This document shows positions 8,826 to 19,200 of a stretch of DNA of 64,000 nt, piece by piece. This DNA comes from an uncultured Coriobacteriaceae bacterium. GTDB taxonomy: Bacteria > Actinomycetota > Coriobacteriia > Coriobacteriales > Atopobiaceae. The first letter of the stretch is position 1, and every line of letters starts with the position of its first letter. Made by a program: the position numbers and the translations under genes. The stretch spans positions 1-64,000 of the forward strand of contig CACZFB010000005.1 of the NCBI GenBank assembly GCA_902780305.1, read 5' to 3'. The notes beneath the pieces are model-generated. The model saw only the letters and a program-made list of their open reading frames with translations, did not search any database and was not told the origin of the DNA.

Positions 8826-10166
8826 ATGCGCTCAGGCGATGCCTACAACACGCACTTCTCAAAGGAGGGCCTCGAGGAGATATATGCCCGCGACGTCGCG
8901 GGCCGCACGGCTGTCGGCAAGGATCGCGTGACGCCACAGCGCCTCGGTGATGAGCTGGATGGTGCGATAGAGACCATCCTACGGAAGGCTGACGGCGGGA
9001 GCTATCGGTTCACCAACTATCGCCAGCTGCTCGTTTCAAAGGGGCTGGGAAAAAACCCGAGAGAAATCTGCATCCCCTCAGCGCGCGACATGCTCGTCTT
9101 GGCGGGCCTCAAGGCCGTACTCGCCGATGTCCTCGGTCAGACGTGCCAGACGCCAAGGCCCCAACCAGTAATCGCGCGACTGCAACAGGAGATGGAATCG
9201 GGGCGCTTTGACCACTTCATGAAAATCGACGTGGAGGAGTTCTACCACTCAATAGATCACCAAACGCTCATGCATATACTGCGGTATCGGTTGCGCATTC
9301 GCAAGCCAGAGGTGCTCAAGCTGATACGCGCCGCCATCTCAACGCCGAGCTCACCCATGGATGCACCGAGCTGCCCGCCTCGGAAGGCGGGGCTTCCCGA
9401 GGGCCTGCCGATCTCGAACATACTCGCCAACGCATACATGTCAGGTCTGGACAAAGACTGCGCGAGCAATTCCCGCATTTGTTACTTCCGCTATGTCGAC
9501 GACATCGTCATTCTGTGCGACTCGGCATATGCGAGCACGGCGAAGAGGTTCGTGCGCTCCCGTCTGGACAGACTCGGACTAAACACGAATCCGAACAAGC
9601 GGTCAAAGGGAACCTTAAGGTTGGATCGGCTTGAGTACCTTGGCTATGTGTTCGACGGGGCGGGGGTGGGCATTAGGAGGTCGTCCGTGCTTCGCCTAGA
9701 GCAGCGGATAGAGTCCCTCGTCAAGCAGTGCGCGCGCGGCCAACAGGCCAACCGCGAGCGGGCGCTGCTGGAGCTGAGTCTCGTTATCACAGGCTGCATT
9801 TGGCAGAGGGATGGCCACGACGAGCAGAGGTATGGCTGGGCCATGTACTACGCGCAGACAACCGACTACGCCTGCTTCGTGAAGCTCGACAGGACACTCA
9901 AAAAGATGGACGCCCGCTACAAGGCGGGCGTCGCAGGCGAGCTGCCAAGGTTCCGCCGCGTATACTTTGAGGTGAAGTACCGGTTGAGGCAAACGACGTA
10001 CATCCCCCGCTATGGCCATGAGATGCCGACTGAGGAGAAGCGGCGCATTTTGGCCAAGCTAGGCGTTCCCATTGACGGTCGTGACGAGTCGTGGATCGAC
10101 CGAGTATTCACTCGGCGGCTGCTGAGGCTGTGCCGGAAGCTGGACCGCGATGTCGGTGCGTACTGA
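8826..10166 (+). CDS. Reverse transcriptase of the defence (UG/DRT-like) type
   Basis: RNA-dependent DNA polymerase of about 446 residues. It shows the N-terminal KDRVTPQRLGDEL and KNPREICIPSARDMLVL motifs, a catalytic Asp in FMKIDVEEFYHSI, the GLPEGLPISNILANAYM block and the polymerase core FRYVDDIVIL with YVDD at residues 223-226. The last 180 residues or so are helical and basic. There is no group II intron maturase X or HNH domain and no intron RNA-like flank, which argues against an intron RT. Start ATG 8826 follows GGGCGAGG. The stop overlaps the next gene, a SLATT-like membrane effector. This arrangement fits the antiviral RT families; the exact subtype cannot be fixed by eye. Confidence 0.85.
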   Translation: MRSGDAYNTHFSKEGLEEIYARDVAGRTAVGKDRVTPQRLGDELDGAIETILRKADGGSYRFTNYRQLLVSKGLGKNPREICIPSARDMLVLAGLKAVLADVLGQTCQTPRPQPVIARLQQEMESGRFDHFMKIDVEEFYHSIDHQTLMHILRYRLRIRKPEVLKLIRAAISTPSSPMDAPSCPPRKAGLPEGLPISNILANAYMSGLDKDCASNSRICYFRYVDDIVILCDSAYASTAKRFVRSRLDRLGLNTNPNKRSKGTLRLDRLEYLGYVFDGAGVGIRRSSVLRLEQRIESLVKQCARGQQANRERALLELSLVITGCIWQRDGHDEQRYGWAMYYAQTTDYACFVKLDRTLKKMDARYKAGVAGELPRFRRVYFEVKYRLRQTTYIPRYGHEMPTEEKRRILAKLGVPIDGRDESWIDRVFTRRLLRLCRKLDRDVGAY

Positions 10167-10836
10167 ACTCATGCAAACATGCGCTCGAAGAATGGAGCAC
10201 TTGCCGATGGACGACAAGGGACAGATGATGCCAATAGGCTGGAAGCTTAGCGAGACGATTCGAGGGACGCGAGGGTGCCACATTGAGGCGGAGCGGCGCC
10301 TGCTTGCCCGTTCTGCACAAACGAGCCATGCGAACCTGTACTATGGCTGTTGGTCAGCGGTGCTAACCCTCCTGACGCTCGACCAGAGGTTCGCGGGCCT
10401 GGGCCTGCCCGCAGCGTGCTTCGCGACTACAGTTGCGCTTTGGGCCGCGTACGCCTCCGCAGAGAAATACGAGCTCCGCGCCCGGGACTTCTATTGCAGC
10501 TACCTGCAGCTCCAAGACTTGTGGAAGGAAGCCGAATGTGCCGAGGCGCTGCCGTCGGACAACCCCGTTCGTACAAGGGTCCTCGATGACGTTTGGGGAA
10601 GGTACTGCCAGGTGCTGGCATCGACGGAAAATCACACCGAGGAGGACTACATCAACTTTCTCGTCGCCGAATATGAAAAGAAGACCAGTGGGGATGCGAC
10701 CGCCCAGATGACCGAAAGGCAGAGGCGGAAGAGGCTGTGGTTCGGAACGGTCCGCCTCCTGCGCTGGGCTGCGATATACCTCTTGGCTCCAGCCATATTG
10801 CTCTTCGCGTCGTCGATTGCGGCGGTCTTCGTATAG
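10150..10836 (+). CDS. SLATT-like 2TM effector partnered with the RT
   Basis: About 228 residues, starting inside the RT gene (17-bp overlap; in-frame ATG 10171 is an alternative). The N-terminal helix carries ETIRGTRGCHIEAERRL. Two close membrane segments follow (around 60-95), then RDFYCSYLQLQDL and the motif LASTENHTEEDYINF, and a further hydrophobic C-terminal segment (around 205-228). The R-x-F-x-x-Y and seNHs-x-x-D pattern is that of the SLATT family 5 (SMODS and SLOG-associating 2TM effector), which Burroughs, Aravind and co-workers linked to RTs. The proposed role is membrane damage and cell death on activation. The product of RT action is the likely trigger (inference). Confidence 0.75.
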   Translation: MSVRTELMQTCARRMEHLPMDDKGQMMPIGWKLSETIRGTRGCHIEAERRLLARSAQTSHANLYYGCWSAVLTLLTLDQRFAGLGLPAACFATTVALWAAYASAEKYELRARDFYCSYLQLQDLWKEAECAEALPSDNPVRTRVLDDVWGRYCQVLASTENHTEEDYINFLVAEYEKKTSGDATAQMTERQRRKRLWFGTVRLLRWAAIYLLAPAILLFASSIAAVFV

Positions 10837-10857
10837 CACACTGTGAAAGTGCGTCTC

Positions 10858-11037
10858 TCAGAATGACGTCAGGCCCGCCCTTCCTTGGAGCCTTCTGTCC
10901 GGGCCGTGGAAGCGGATCGTCTCTGTCGGCTCGCCGATGTGGTCGATGATTGCTTGGGTGAGGCCGTCGTCGTAACGCCTCGATAGCCATCTTGCAAAGT
11001 CCTCCCTATCGTAGAAGGAGGTGGTTACCGTGTGCTT
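10858..11037 (-). pseudogene. Gene-tail fragment next to the IS256 remnant
   Basis: The minus strand carries about 59 codons without a stop, ending at a TGA at 10858 (…TSFYDREDFARWLSRRYDDG…, ending QGRAGLTSF). The composition looks coding, but no start is present: upstream the DNA becomes IS256 transposase in another frame. It resembles the C-terminal tail of a mobile-element ATPase only loosely. The family is not recognised. Confidence 0.35.
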
Positions 11038-11512
11038 GGCTACAGAGCGGCTCGTCCGCCTCGGCGTCCAGGCTGTGGGCTAACGCGCTGATCTGGTCCT
11101 TGCTGAGCCGCTCGACCCCCATGGCCTTGGCCACCCTCTGCACCTTCCTCGTGCCCGTGCTGGTGGCGCACGTCTCGGCCACGGCAGACACAATGGCGAG
11201 GCTCACCCGCTGGTAGCGCTCGATCACGTCGTCGGGGAAGAAGCTGCCAGTGCGCAGCTTGGGGATCCTGAGCGCTGGCGTGCCGAAGCACGTGGTCAGC
11301 ATCCTCTCTCGATAGCCGTTCCTGCTGTTCTTTGTCGCCCCGCAGGGCTGGTCCGCCTCGGCGCTCGTGATCTCGTTCACGACGGACTCGGCCGGCTGCC
11401 TCAGCAGCTCCCGCAGGTTTATGCAGACGTCCCCGAACCTCGGCATCGCTGCCACCCCGACGGCGACGTCGGCCGTCGCCTCGTCTGCAATGCTGTCCGC
11501 TGCGGTCATCAC
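11006..11512 (-). pseudogene. IS256-family transposase, N-terminal fragment
   Basis: Start ATG 11512. Residues about 60-150 read NSRNGYRERMLTTCFGT, LRIPKLRTGSFFPD, then STG-TRKVQRVAKAMGVERLS and SKDQISALAHSLDAE. This is the conserved N-terminal region of IS256/Mutator transposases (DNA-binding part before the DDE core). The homology ends near 11040 and the catalytic core is missing. The upstream end sequence at 11601-11626 marks the left end of the element. Together with 728-1027 it shows that at least one IS256-type element has been broken up in this island. Confidence 0.8.
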
Positions 11513-11600
11513 CTTTCTCTAGAACCTGTCATTGTGGTGATTTCAGATTCTAGGCGGTGGCCGCCTCACTTTCAAACGGCGGTGCCTGCGCAGGGCTTTC

Positions 11601-11626
11601 GCTTACACCAGCTTTTTCGACACGAT
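11601..11626. repeat. IS256-type terminal inverted repeat
   Basis: GCTTACACCAGCTTTTTCGA plus CACGAT, 89 bp upstream of the transposase start at 11512. Its inverse matches GTGTCGGGAAAGTTGGTGCA at 13271 well, so it is read as the left end of this IS copy. Confidence 0.65.
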
Positions 11627-11694
11627 CATCAATGCATTGAGTAACATACAAACAAACACAGCAACGAAATCGTTTGAACACACAAGGAGACACG

Positions 11695-12936
11695 ATGCCC
11701 GGCCTGTTATATCCCGCATACCAGAAATTCTACAGTGCGCTGCGCAATCTAGTTCGGTTTGACAAGGAAGCTGACTTCTTCGATAACATTACTTGTCTGG
11801 ACGGCTTTTTCTCGGAATATCGCAACGTCACCTTCGTCATACAGTCGCAGCTCAAGCACACGAATCACTTTAACCTGTACGAGCAGGCTCGCGACACCTA
11901 CTTAAAGGACCACTGGTTCGTGGAGAAGCGCAACGAGACCATTAAGCAAGCTCCGTTCCGACTGGTCAAAAGCATCAGACTCACCACGTACTCCCCCTCA
12001 AACGAAATAGTAGTGAGCGAGCATGACTTCACTGTTGAGGATGACGTGCCACTCAACTCGCTCCGGAATCAGGTTGTTGCAGCCTTCTCCCGTTCGCCAT
12101 TCCCCGAAGTGTTCTTCTCCGCTACATATTCATTCCACGAGCTCGATAGCGATATCGAACTGCTCGAGAAGCTACTCGCCGGTATAACATCCATGAGCGA
12201 TTTCCTAGAAGAAATGGATCGTGGAATCAATGAGGAGTGCGTACCATGCGAGGAACTCAAAAAGCGGATCGAGAAGCTAATGCACGAACTCACCCTTCCA
12301 CGGGACCTCTTGTTAGCAAACGACTACGTTTACCACAAGACCGACGGCCACTTCGAGAAGGCGGACAGAATTGCATTGCTAGGACCTGTCGGCGGTAAGT
12401 TCGTGGAACACAGGCCTGTCACCGAACTAACAAGGACGAAACGCTTTAACTACGATGGAACTGTATTCGGCACGTTCACCCTCATGCATGCAACTATACG
12501 CGCTGCAGACCCGAGAGCGGACATCATGCCTGCCATTCTCACTGTGTATGACAACGGAACCTACGACCTGGACGTATTCCATGCGAGCATCAAGACCACG
12601 GTGTACAGGAAGATCAACGAGACCGCCAAGGTCATCATGGGTGGCAGTGTAAAAGAGGTGTGTTATGTGTCGTTGTACGCCGTCCTCAACGCCACGCAAG
12701 ACATTTCCGCCCATCACAACGAACGTATGCTGATGTCGACCTCCGACATGCTGGTGGTCGCTAGTGTTAATAAACAACTGGATGAGAAGGAATACGTATT
12801 CGACGGCGCTAAGATCCGAGGCATCAAATATGTTTCGGAGATAATGCGTAAAGGGCCGCAACACCAACTCCGAGCCAGTAAGCGTAATCTGTCTCCCATC
12901 CAACGGGCTTTTGCATCGAGGGATAATAGCGAGTAG
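11695..12936 (+). CDS. Hypothetical protein, about 413 residues
   Basis: Start ATG 11695 is chosen because CAAGGAGA lies 5-10 bases upstream. The protein is soluble, without signal peptide or membrane segments. The N-terminal half carries a conserved-looking block, GFFSEYRNVTFVIQSQLKHT, then KDHWFVEKRNETIKQAPF. A central acidic helical region (ELDSDIELLEKLL…) is followed by a beta-rich C-terminal part. I recall similar unassigned proteins in many bacteria but cannot name a family. The gene stands alone just outside the IS256 left end, in lower-GC DNA, so it may be cargo. Confidence 0.7.
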   Translation: MPGLLYPAYQKFYSALRNLVRFDKEADFFDNITCLDGFFSEYRNVTFVIQSQLKHTNHFNLYEQARDTYLKDHWFVEKRNETIKQAPFRLVKSIRLTTYSPSNEIVVSEHDFTVEDDVPLNSLRNQVVAAFSRSPFPEVFFSATYSFHELDSDIELLEKLLAGITSMSDFLEEMDRGINEECVPCEELKKRIEKLMHELTLPRDLLLANDYVYHKTDGHFEKADRIALLGPVGGKFVEHRPVTELTRTKRFNYDGTVFGTFTLMHATIRAADPRADIMPAILTVYDNGTYDLDVFHASIKTTVYRKINETAKVIMGGSVKEVCYVSLYAVLNATQDISAHHNERMLMSTSDMLVVASVNKQLDEKEYVFDGAKIRGIKYVSEIMRKGPQHQLRASKRNLSPIQRAFASRDNSE

Positions 12937-13546
12937 CCTCGAACCGTCATCTTGACGAGCATGCACATCGCGCTGCGTGAGACCATGGGGAGGAGTGGGC
13001 GCTCGTAGCGCCAAGGCTGAATCCACCCTGAGACTGGCACGAGGATCATCCAGGTCGGCTCGTTGCCATCGCCAGCATAGAACGCAATACTCACGGTCGG
13101 ATACTGACGAGGCTCGAGCGTCACGCCACGAGTCATTGACAGGGCGGACCTCGCAAGAAGTATCAATCTCCGTAACGGTGGACCGATGCTATGGGGCAAT
13201 CATACGAACGAACACCACAATCACAAATTGTAGTAGCGCCAGATAATAAACTCGCAAACGAGAAACACCGATCGTGTCGGGAAAGTTGGTGCAACGGCCC
13301 ATTTGCGAGGGGCGCGGCAAGCCATCATCGGGACAGCTCCGCTGCCTCTGACAGCTCGGGCTTCTCATTTTGCGCTGGCGCCAAGCGCCGTTCCGTTTCA
13401 TCCATTTCGGGGGCACAAAATGTTAAGAATATCGAGATGTGTACGGTTTTACGGTGCCTAGTCGCCACAGGGCAGACATCACGCCTCGTATCGCTGCAGG
13501 TATAAGGGGGTGCGAATAGGTCCCCGAGGGGACCGGACGTACCGAT
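12937..13546. other. Gene-poor stretch with an IS end
   Basis: No convincing gene on either strand. It contains the IS256-type end at 13271-13295 (ATCGTGTCGGGAAAGTTGGT) followed by a weak copy of the 80-bp block. A minus-strand frame at 12950-13200 has mildly protein-like composition but no start signal or family. The region looks like rearranged DNA that removed the front of the next gene. Confidence 0.4.
13271..13295. repeat. IS256-type terminal inverted repeat
   Basis: Forms an inverted pair with 11601-11626, 1.67 kb apart, bracketing the hypothetical gene at 11695-12936. The pair could act as ends of a small non-autonomous unit. Confidence 0.5.
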
Positions 13547-14254
13547 ATGCTGAGAAGCAAGGAGTATCCCGGCGGCTATGCCAATGAATTCGGGTCGGCC
13601 GTTGACATGATCATGGCACTCACGCCCGCCCGCGAGGACATCTCGGGTGCCTTCAGGAGGTCGGTTACGGCCTATCCAGAGCGGGCGGTTAGGGAGATTC
13701 TCGCAAACGCGCTGATACACCAGGACCTGGGACTCTCGGGCAATGGCCCCGTCGTCGAGATATTCTCCAACCGAATCGACTTCACGAACCCGGGCAAGTC
13801 TCTCGTTGACCTCATGCGCCTCGTCGACAACCCGCCGAAATCGCGCAACCAGAGGCTTGCGAGCCTCATGAGGCGCTTCCGCATATGCGAGGAGCTCGGA
13901 ACCGGATGGGACAAGATTATCCAGTCGTGTGAGCTGGCGTTCATGCCGGCGCCCAAGGTGACCGAGTACGATGACGCCGGCGGCAGCATGCGCGTCTCGC
14001 TGCTGTCCTATGCCCCCTTCTCCTCGATGGGACAGCTGGAGCGCATAATGACGTGTTACTGGCATGCCTGCATCTGCTTCGCTAGCGACGTGCCTATGCG
14101 AAACCAGTCCCTCCGCGCGCGGTTCGGGGACGAGGCGCCGAGTGCTTCGTCCATATCAAAGCTCATAGCCGCGACAGTCAATGCCGGCCTAATTAAGCTC
14201 TTTGACGAGAGCGCGGCCCCGCGTTTTAGGCGTTACGTTCCCTTCTGGGTGTGA
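13547..14254 (+). pseudogene. AlbA/Schlafen-type ATP-binding regulator, C-terminal part
   Basis: The frame begins in the middle of a known architecture. AVREILANALIHQDLGLSG, VVEIFSNRIDFTNPGKSL and RICEELGTGWDKIIQSCE are the GHKL-type ATPase box of AlbA_2/Schlafen-domain regulators, followed by a winged-helix-like C-terminus (SISKLIAATVNAGLIKLF). The N-terminal AlbA_2 DNA-binding domain, about 200 residues in the intact relative at 24123-25517, is absent. A rearrangement at the IS end near 13271 probably removed it. Translation from ATG 13547 is possible but lacks a good ribosome site. Confidence 0.65.
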
Positions 14255-14803
14255 GCTTACTTTCCCAAACAGGTCAAAAACTAGCCGATAGACAGTGTTT
14301 TCGCAGGTGAGTGGTCTCTTCTTTTACTTTCCTCATATTTTCCTAGGAGTGTGACAGAATCTAGATGTTGCGTCAAAATGGCATGATTCTGTTGCATCGC
14401 ACTACATGTTGTATGTCTTTACTTTCCCAATAAGGTTGGGCTGCCTTTTTGTCCTCTGATGGTCAGTTCGCCGTCTCCTAGGCGGATGTCCGTATCCCAG
14501 TGATGCGGAGACGTCGTCGACGGTTTCACGGGCAAGGAAGCGCTCCCTCGGCTGCGCGTCGAATTCGCCGAGCGCCATGGCATCCTTTCGTGACAACGAA
14601 TCCGCCAAACTGAAGTCGATGACACGGGCTCGAGTGCGTGGTAGTGCGACGTGACCGTGAGGGCGCTACGTTCGGGCACGGGAAATCCTATCACAAGGGG
14701 TGGGGCTCATCTCGCACAATCGTTTCACACCGCAGACTCCCAGTTGCTACATTGAACGTGGCCGTGTGCCGCGGGAATCTCCACTCGCTCGGAATGCGGA
14801 CAG
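14255..14803. other. Intergenic, possible decayed coding sequence
   Basis: The short motif TTTACTTTCC occurs around 14257, 14322 and 14417. CAGAATC/GATTCTG forms a wide inverted repeat (about 14357-14393). Minus-strand 14402-14640 is coding-like in two frames (…KDAMALGEFDAQPRERFLA…) and may be a frameshifted remnant. No family was recognised. Confidence 0.3.
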
Positions 14804-15404
14804 GCGGCTCTCGCCGATACGTTGCGGTTCGGGGAGGCTCAGTCCGACGAGGATTACGTTATCTATGCGTCCCTGCACCTGCTGGGTGAGGACGGCACCG
14901 ACTAGGGGGTTCTGACCAAGGATGGTAAAGCAATCGAGGCGACCGCGAACGTGCGGTCAGTTGACGACGGCAGGGTGCTGCGCCTTCCGATTACGTTCGA
15001 CGCGAGAGGCATGGAAGGCAAGACCGTTGCATGCTTTGTCATTCGAGAACTTGATCGAAGGCGAGGATTACCGACTCAACGTCGTAATCGCCGACGCCAG
15101 TATGGGCGAGCCGTTGCGCGACGGGTCCGGCAAGGAGATTGGCATGATGGGTAAGAGGCGCGACGAGATGCTGACAGACAGCTTTGACACCGCCGAGGAC
15201 AGGATGATCGCTGACCTCCTCTTCTACTGGATGAATGACGGGTCCCACAGCATTCCCGACGATCTCTACATCGACTCCTTTTCAGATGCGATTCCGAGGT
15301 ACAGGCGGGGGTTCAGGGAGATCTTCGAGCGGGCTGGTCACGGTGCGCACTACGACATGATGATGGGGGTTGGCTCTCAATCGTCGAGCCAAGAGGTGGA
15401 GTGA
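14804..15404 (+). pseudogene. VaFE-repeat surface protein remnant
   Basis: Two adjacent frames together show the pattern of VaFE repeats, isopeptide-forming beta domains of Gram-positive surface proteins: DTLRFGEAQSDEDYVIYASL, an in-frame TAG, GVLTKDGKAIEATANV, ITFDARGMEGKTVACFVIREL, and after a frameshift near 15050 FENLIEGEDYRLNVVIADA with GEPLRDGSGKEIG. Intact proteins have many such repeats, a signal peptide and an LPXTG anchor; none of these is present. The 3' part (15150-15404) is unrelated to VaFE and unassigned. Clearly decayed. Confidence 0.5.
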
Positions 15405-15599
15405 GATACGCCCTCGATTGAGGTGATGGGCTCCTGCTTGCACCATTGCAAACAGTTGGCATGTAAGGCAAATCTGCGATGCGCGCGCTCTTCCTGCCGG
15501 GTCTGGCGAAAGCAGATCGTTCCTGTTGCCGCCCCTCTCGGCCTGTGCTAAACTCGCAATACACAAATCATACACAATTACCTACACAAGGGAGCGCAC

Positions 15600-16223
15600 A
15601 TGGCGAAGGAGCGACTCGATCTCATGGTCGACGGCAAGGTGAAGAGGATGCTTCGGGACGTGGCTGCCTCCGAGGGGATCTCCATGTCCCAGCTCGTGGA
15701 GGTGATGCTCACCGAGCACCTCTCTGCCGACGGGGAGCCCGCGGGACCGGCGCACGCCGTGGGCGACCTTCTCTGGATTCAGAAGCTCCAGGGGGAGTTC
15801 GAGCGGGCGATGGAGCTGGGAAGGATTCACTCGTTCCGCAGTTGGGCCGGGTCCACTGGTCACGTGCGTCCGTCCGAGGGTGACGGACCAGTCGTGCTCT
15901 TCGTCGGCAAGAGCGAGGACGGCTACCGTGAGGGAGACGTGGTGGTCGACTGGTATGCAGACGGAGCAGACGTCGGAATCCTCTCGACCTACGACTGCGT
16001 GCTCAAGACCGTCTGCGTTCGCTTGGAATGGACGGACGGCGAGGACGGGTCGTTCATCCCGTACGGCCTCCTCGTCTGGCCAAAGGAGGGGGGTGGCAGG
16101 ATTCAGGACCCGCTCTTCGAGTGGAAGTGTCCGACGAGATGGCGGGCCAAGGCGCCTCTCGATGTTGCCATAGGACGCCAGGGAGAAGCAGACACAGCTC
16201 TGGCCAGCGGGCGAGAAAGCTGA
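15600..16223 (+). CDS. RHH-like small protein preceding the helicase fusion
   Basis: About 207 residues; start ATG 15600 with AAGGGAG upstream. The first 45 residues (ERLDLMVDGKVKRMLRDVAA then SEGISMSQLVEVMLTEHL) fit a ribbon-helix-helix or CopG-like fold: one strand and two helices. The rest is mixed alpha/beta with FVGKSEDGYREGDVVVDWYA and no known family. It ends 10 bp before the nuclease-helicase gene and surely shares its transcript. It may be a repressor of the operon or a DNA-binding partner of the helicase. Confidence 0.65.
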   Translation: MAKERLDLMVDGKVKRMLRDVAASEGISMSQLVEVMLTEHLSADGEPAGPAHAVGDLLWIQKLQGEFERAMELGRIHSFRSWAGSTGHVRPSEGDGPVVLFVGKSEDGYREGDVVVDWYADGADVGILSTYDCVLKTVCVRLEWTDGEDGSFIPYGLLVWPKEGGGRIQDPLFEWKCPTRWRAKAPLDVAIGRQGEADTALASGRES

Positions 16224-16233
16224 GGCGTCTGGC

Positions 16234-19200
16234 ATGATCACCATAGCGAGGGGCCCGCACGGCGAGAGGGTCCACGTTGACGACACGGAAAGCCGTTGCG
16301 ACTACACTTGCCCCGTTTGTGGCACTTTGCTCGTTCCTCACAAGGGCGATGTGCGTCGTCATCACTTCAAGCACAAGGGCGACCACGCCTGCGTTGACTC
16401 GTGGGGTGGAACGTACTGCGACTCCGAGTGGCATCACGCCTGGCAGGAGCGATTCCCGCTCGACAACCGCGAGGTTACGCTTGCGCTCGGCTCGGTTCGG
16501 CACAGGGCGGACGTGATCGTAGGGCAGACGGTCGTCGAGTTCCAGCACAGCAGACTCGCGAAGGAGCGCTACGACGACCGCAACGCGTTCTATGGCGACC
16601 TGGGCTACAAGGTTGCGTGGCTCTTTGATCTGCGGTCTGCCTTCGAGGACGGCAGCATCGTGCTGAGGCCTGATTCCCAGGTCGACTCCCGCGGGTTGCA
16701 AACGGCGTTCCAGTGGGACAACCCAAGGGAGGCGTTTCGCGCTTATGACCCTTCCGACGGAAGCGTGGACCTCTACTTCCAGCTTGAGGACGACGTAGAT
16801 GACAGGCCGTGTATTGTACGCGTCGTCAGGACGACGAAGGGTGGGTTCGAGGAGTTCGAGACGTTGCCGTGGCTTACTGCCGAGGAGTTCCTTGCACTGA
16901 CGGGTGAGCGCGAAGGGGAGTTCCCTCCGCCCGACTGCTCTCCGCTGGAACCTCGCGAGGACTACCTCCGCTTCAAAGAGCGATTTGACGTCTGTCTGGA
17001 CGCCCAGCAGGAGCGTGCTGCACAGTCCGTGGACGGCGCGACACTTCTGCTCGCCGTGCCCGGCTCCGGAAAGACCACGACCATGGTGGCTCGTCTGGGA
17101 TACCTGACCTTGGAGCGCGGGATCGATCCCCGGTCTATCGTTGCGGTGACGTATGGCAAGGATGCGACGGAGGAGATGCGCCGGCGGTTCGTGCGGCAGT
17201 TCGGAAACCAAGAGATCGCGAACGCCATCACCTTCTGCACAATCAACGCGCTTTGTAGGGGCATCTATCACGAATGGTGCGACAGGAAACCGGGTCGTCG
17301 GTCCAAGAGGAAGCTCATTGAGGAGGGAGCTGCTAAGCGGCTGCTCAGGGACATCTACGGGAAGCTCAAGAATGGATTCGTCTCCGAGGACGAGCTCATA
17401 GACCTGTCGACGAGGATCTGCTGGGTGAAGAACAACATGCTCGAGCCTAGCGAGCACCCCTGGCTGGACGAGGACATCCCTCACTTCATCGAGATGTACG
17501 AGCGGTACTGCGACCGCCTCAAGAATGATGGGATGATGGACTTCGACGACCAGATGCGCTTCGCCAAGTATGTGCTCGAGCAAGACCAGGAGCTGCTGGA
17601 GAGGTGCCGGCAGCGATACCGCTACTGGTGTGTGGACGAGGCGCAGGACACGTCGCGCATCCAGCACCACGTCATCCGCATGCTCGCCGGTCCCGGTGGG
17701 TCAGGCAACGTGTTCATGGTGGGCGACGAGGACCAGAGCATCTACGGCTACAGGGGTGCGTTCCCGGAGGCGCTTCTGAGCTTTACAGTCGACTACCCGA
17801 ACGCACGCGTCCTGAAGATGGAGACCAACTACCGCTCTGGCGAGGAGATCGTGTCCGCGGCCAATAAGTTCGTCAGCCACTGCAAGGGGCGCATCGACAA
17901 GCGCATGGTGTCGGCCCGCGGTACCGTGTCGTCTGTCCAGATCGAGGAAGTCGGAGACCGCATCGATCAGTTCAACGCTGTCCTCAGGCTAATTCTCGAG
18001 CACCAGGGCGCCGGGGGCGGCAAGCTTGCGGTGCTGTACCGCAACAACGCCACGGCCGTTCCGCTCGCAGACATCCTCATCCGGGAGGGTGTCGCCTTCA
18101 CGATGGGCGGCAAGGTCAATACGTTGCTCACATCGCCGACGGTGATGGACGTGAAGGCCTTCATGCGACTTGCGATGGACCCTGGTGACGAGAAGGCGTT
18201 CATGCGGGTTTACATGAAGGGCGGGGATGGGCCCGTTGCCAAAAGGGACGCGGAATGGGCGTGCAAGAACGCGAGGAGGAATCAGGCAAGCATCCTCGAC
18301 GCGTTCGTCGACCAGATGTCCAGCTATCGCAAGGGATGGCAGGTCAGGAAGGATTTGCCGAAGGCGATGAGGCTGTCCTCACTCGTACGAGGTATAGCAG
18401 ATTTACCTCCGCTTGCCGCCATCGAGCTGCTGCTCTCGGGCGGATATGGCGACTGGCTCGATTCCAAGGGCAAGAGCGCCCATAACGTCGAGCTCCTGAA
18501 GCCCATCGCGGTCCGCGAGACGACGCTGGCGTCCTTCCTGCACCGCCTCGACTTCCTGGGAGGTGAGCATGGCAAGACATGGCCCGACCACCGCGTGTCG
18601 GATGCCGTGACGCTGGCGACCACACACGCATGCAAGGGGCGCGAGTTCGATACGGTCGTCGTTATTGATGCCATTGATGGCGTGTTCCCCTCGGAGCGGG
18701 CTGACCCGCTGGACTACGGGAAGGACAGGGCGAGGGACTGGCAGGAGGAGCGCAGGCTCTTTTACGTTGCGATGACCCGTGCGAAGGATGAGCTAATCCT
18801 GTTGCGTCCCGCCGACGAGGACACGCCCTTCGTGGACGAGGTCGTGTCCCGCCCGGCAGTGCAAGTGACGTCGGCGTATGCGGGCCTTGGCTCGCAGATG
18901 ACCGTGATAGGCGAGTCAATTGACGATGGGCCGCACGGTGTCGGCGGGCGCGTTCTCCCCGTGCGTCCTAACCTTGGGGTTTCGGTCCCCAAGCCGAAAC
19001 CCGTGCGTCAAGTGTCGCGTTACGACGTGGATACATGGCAGATTGTCGAGCGTAGGGGCGAGGCGTATTGCCGGGCCGAGAACGAGGGAATGAAAGCGGA
19101 GATAACGCGCGGGCCTGCGGGAAAGACGGTGGACCTGCACGTGCCCTGGACCCGTGACGCAATCATGGATGTCGCCGAGCACGTTGAGGGGCTTGCGCAG

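Noticed and set aside
8826-10166. Group II intron or classical retron
   Set aside because: No maturase or endonuclease domain and no domain V-like hairpin after the gene; no msr/msd pair can be defined by eye.
13547-14254. Intact regulator gene
   Set aside because: The N-terminal AlbA_2 domain seen in its relative at 24123-25517 is missing, and an IS end lies just upstream.
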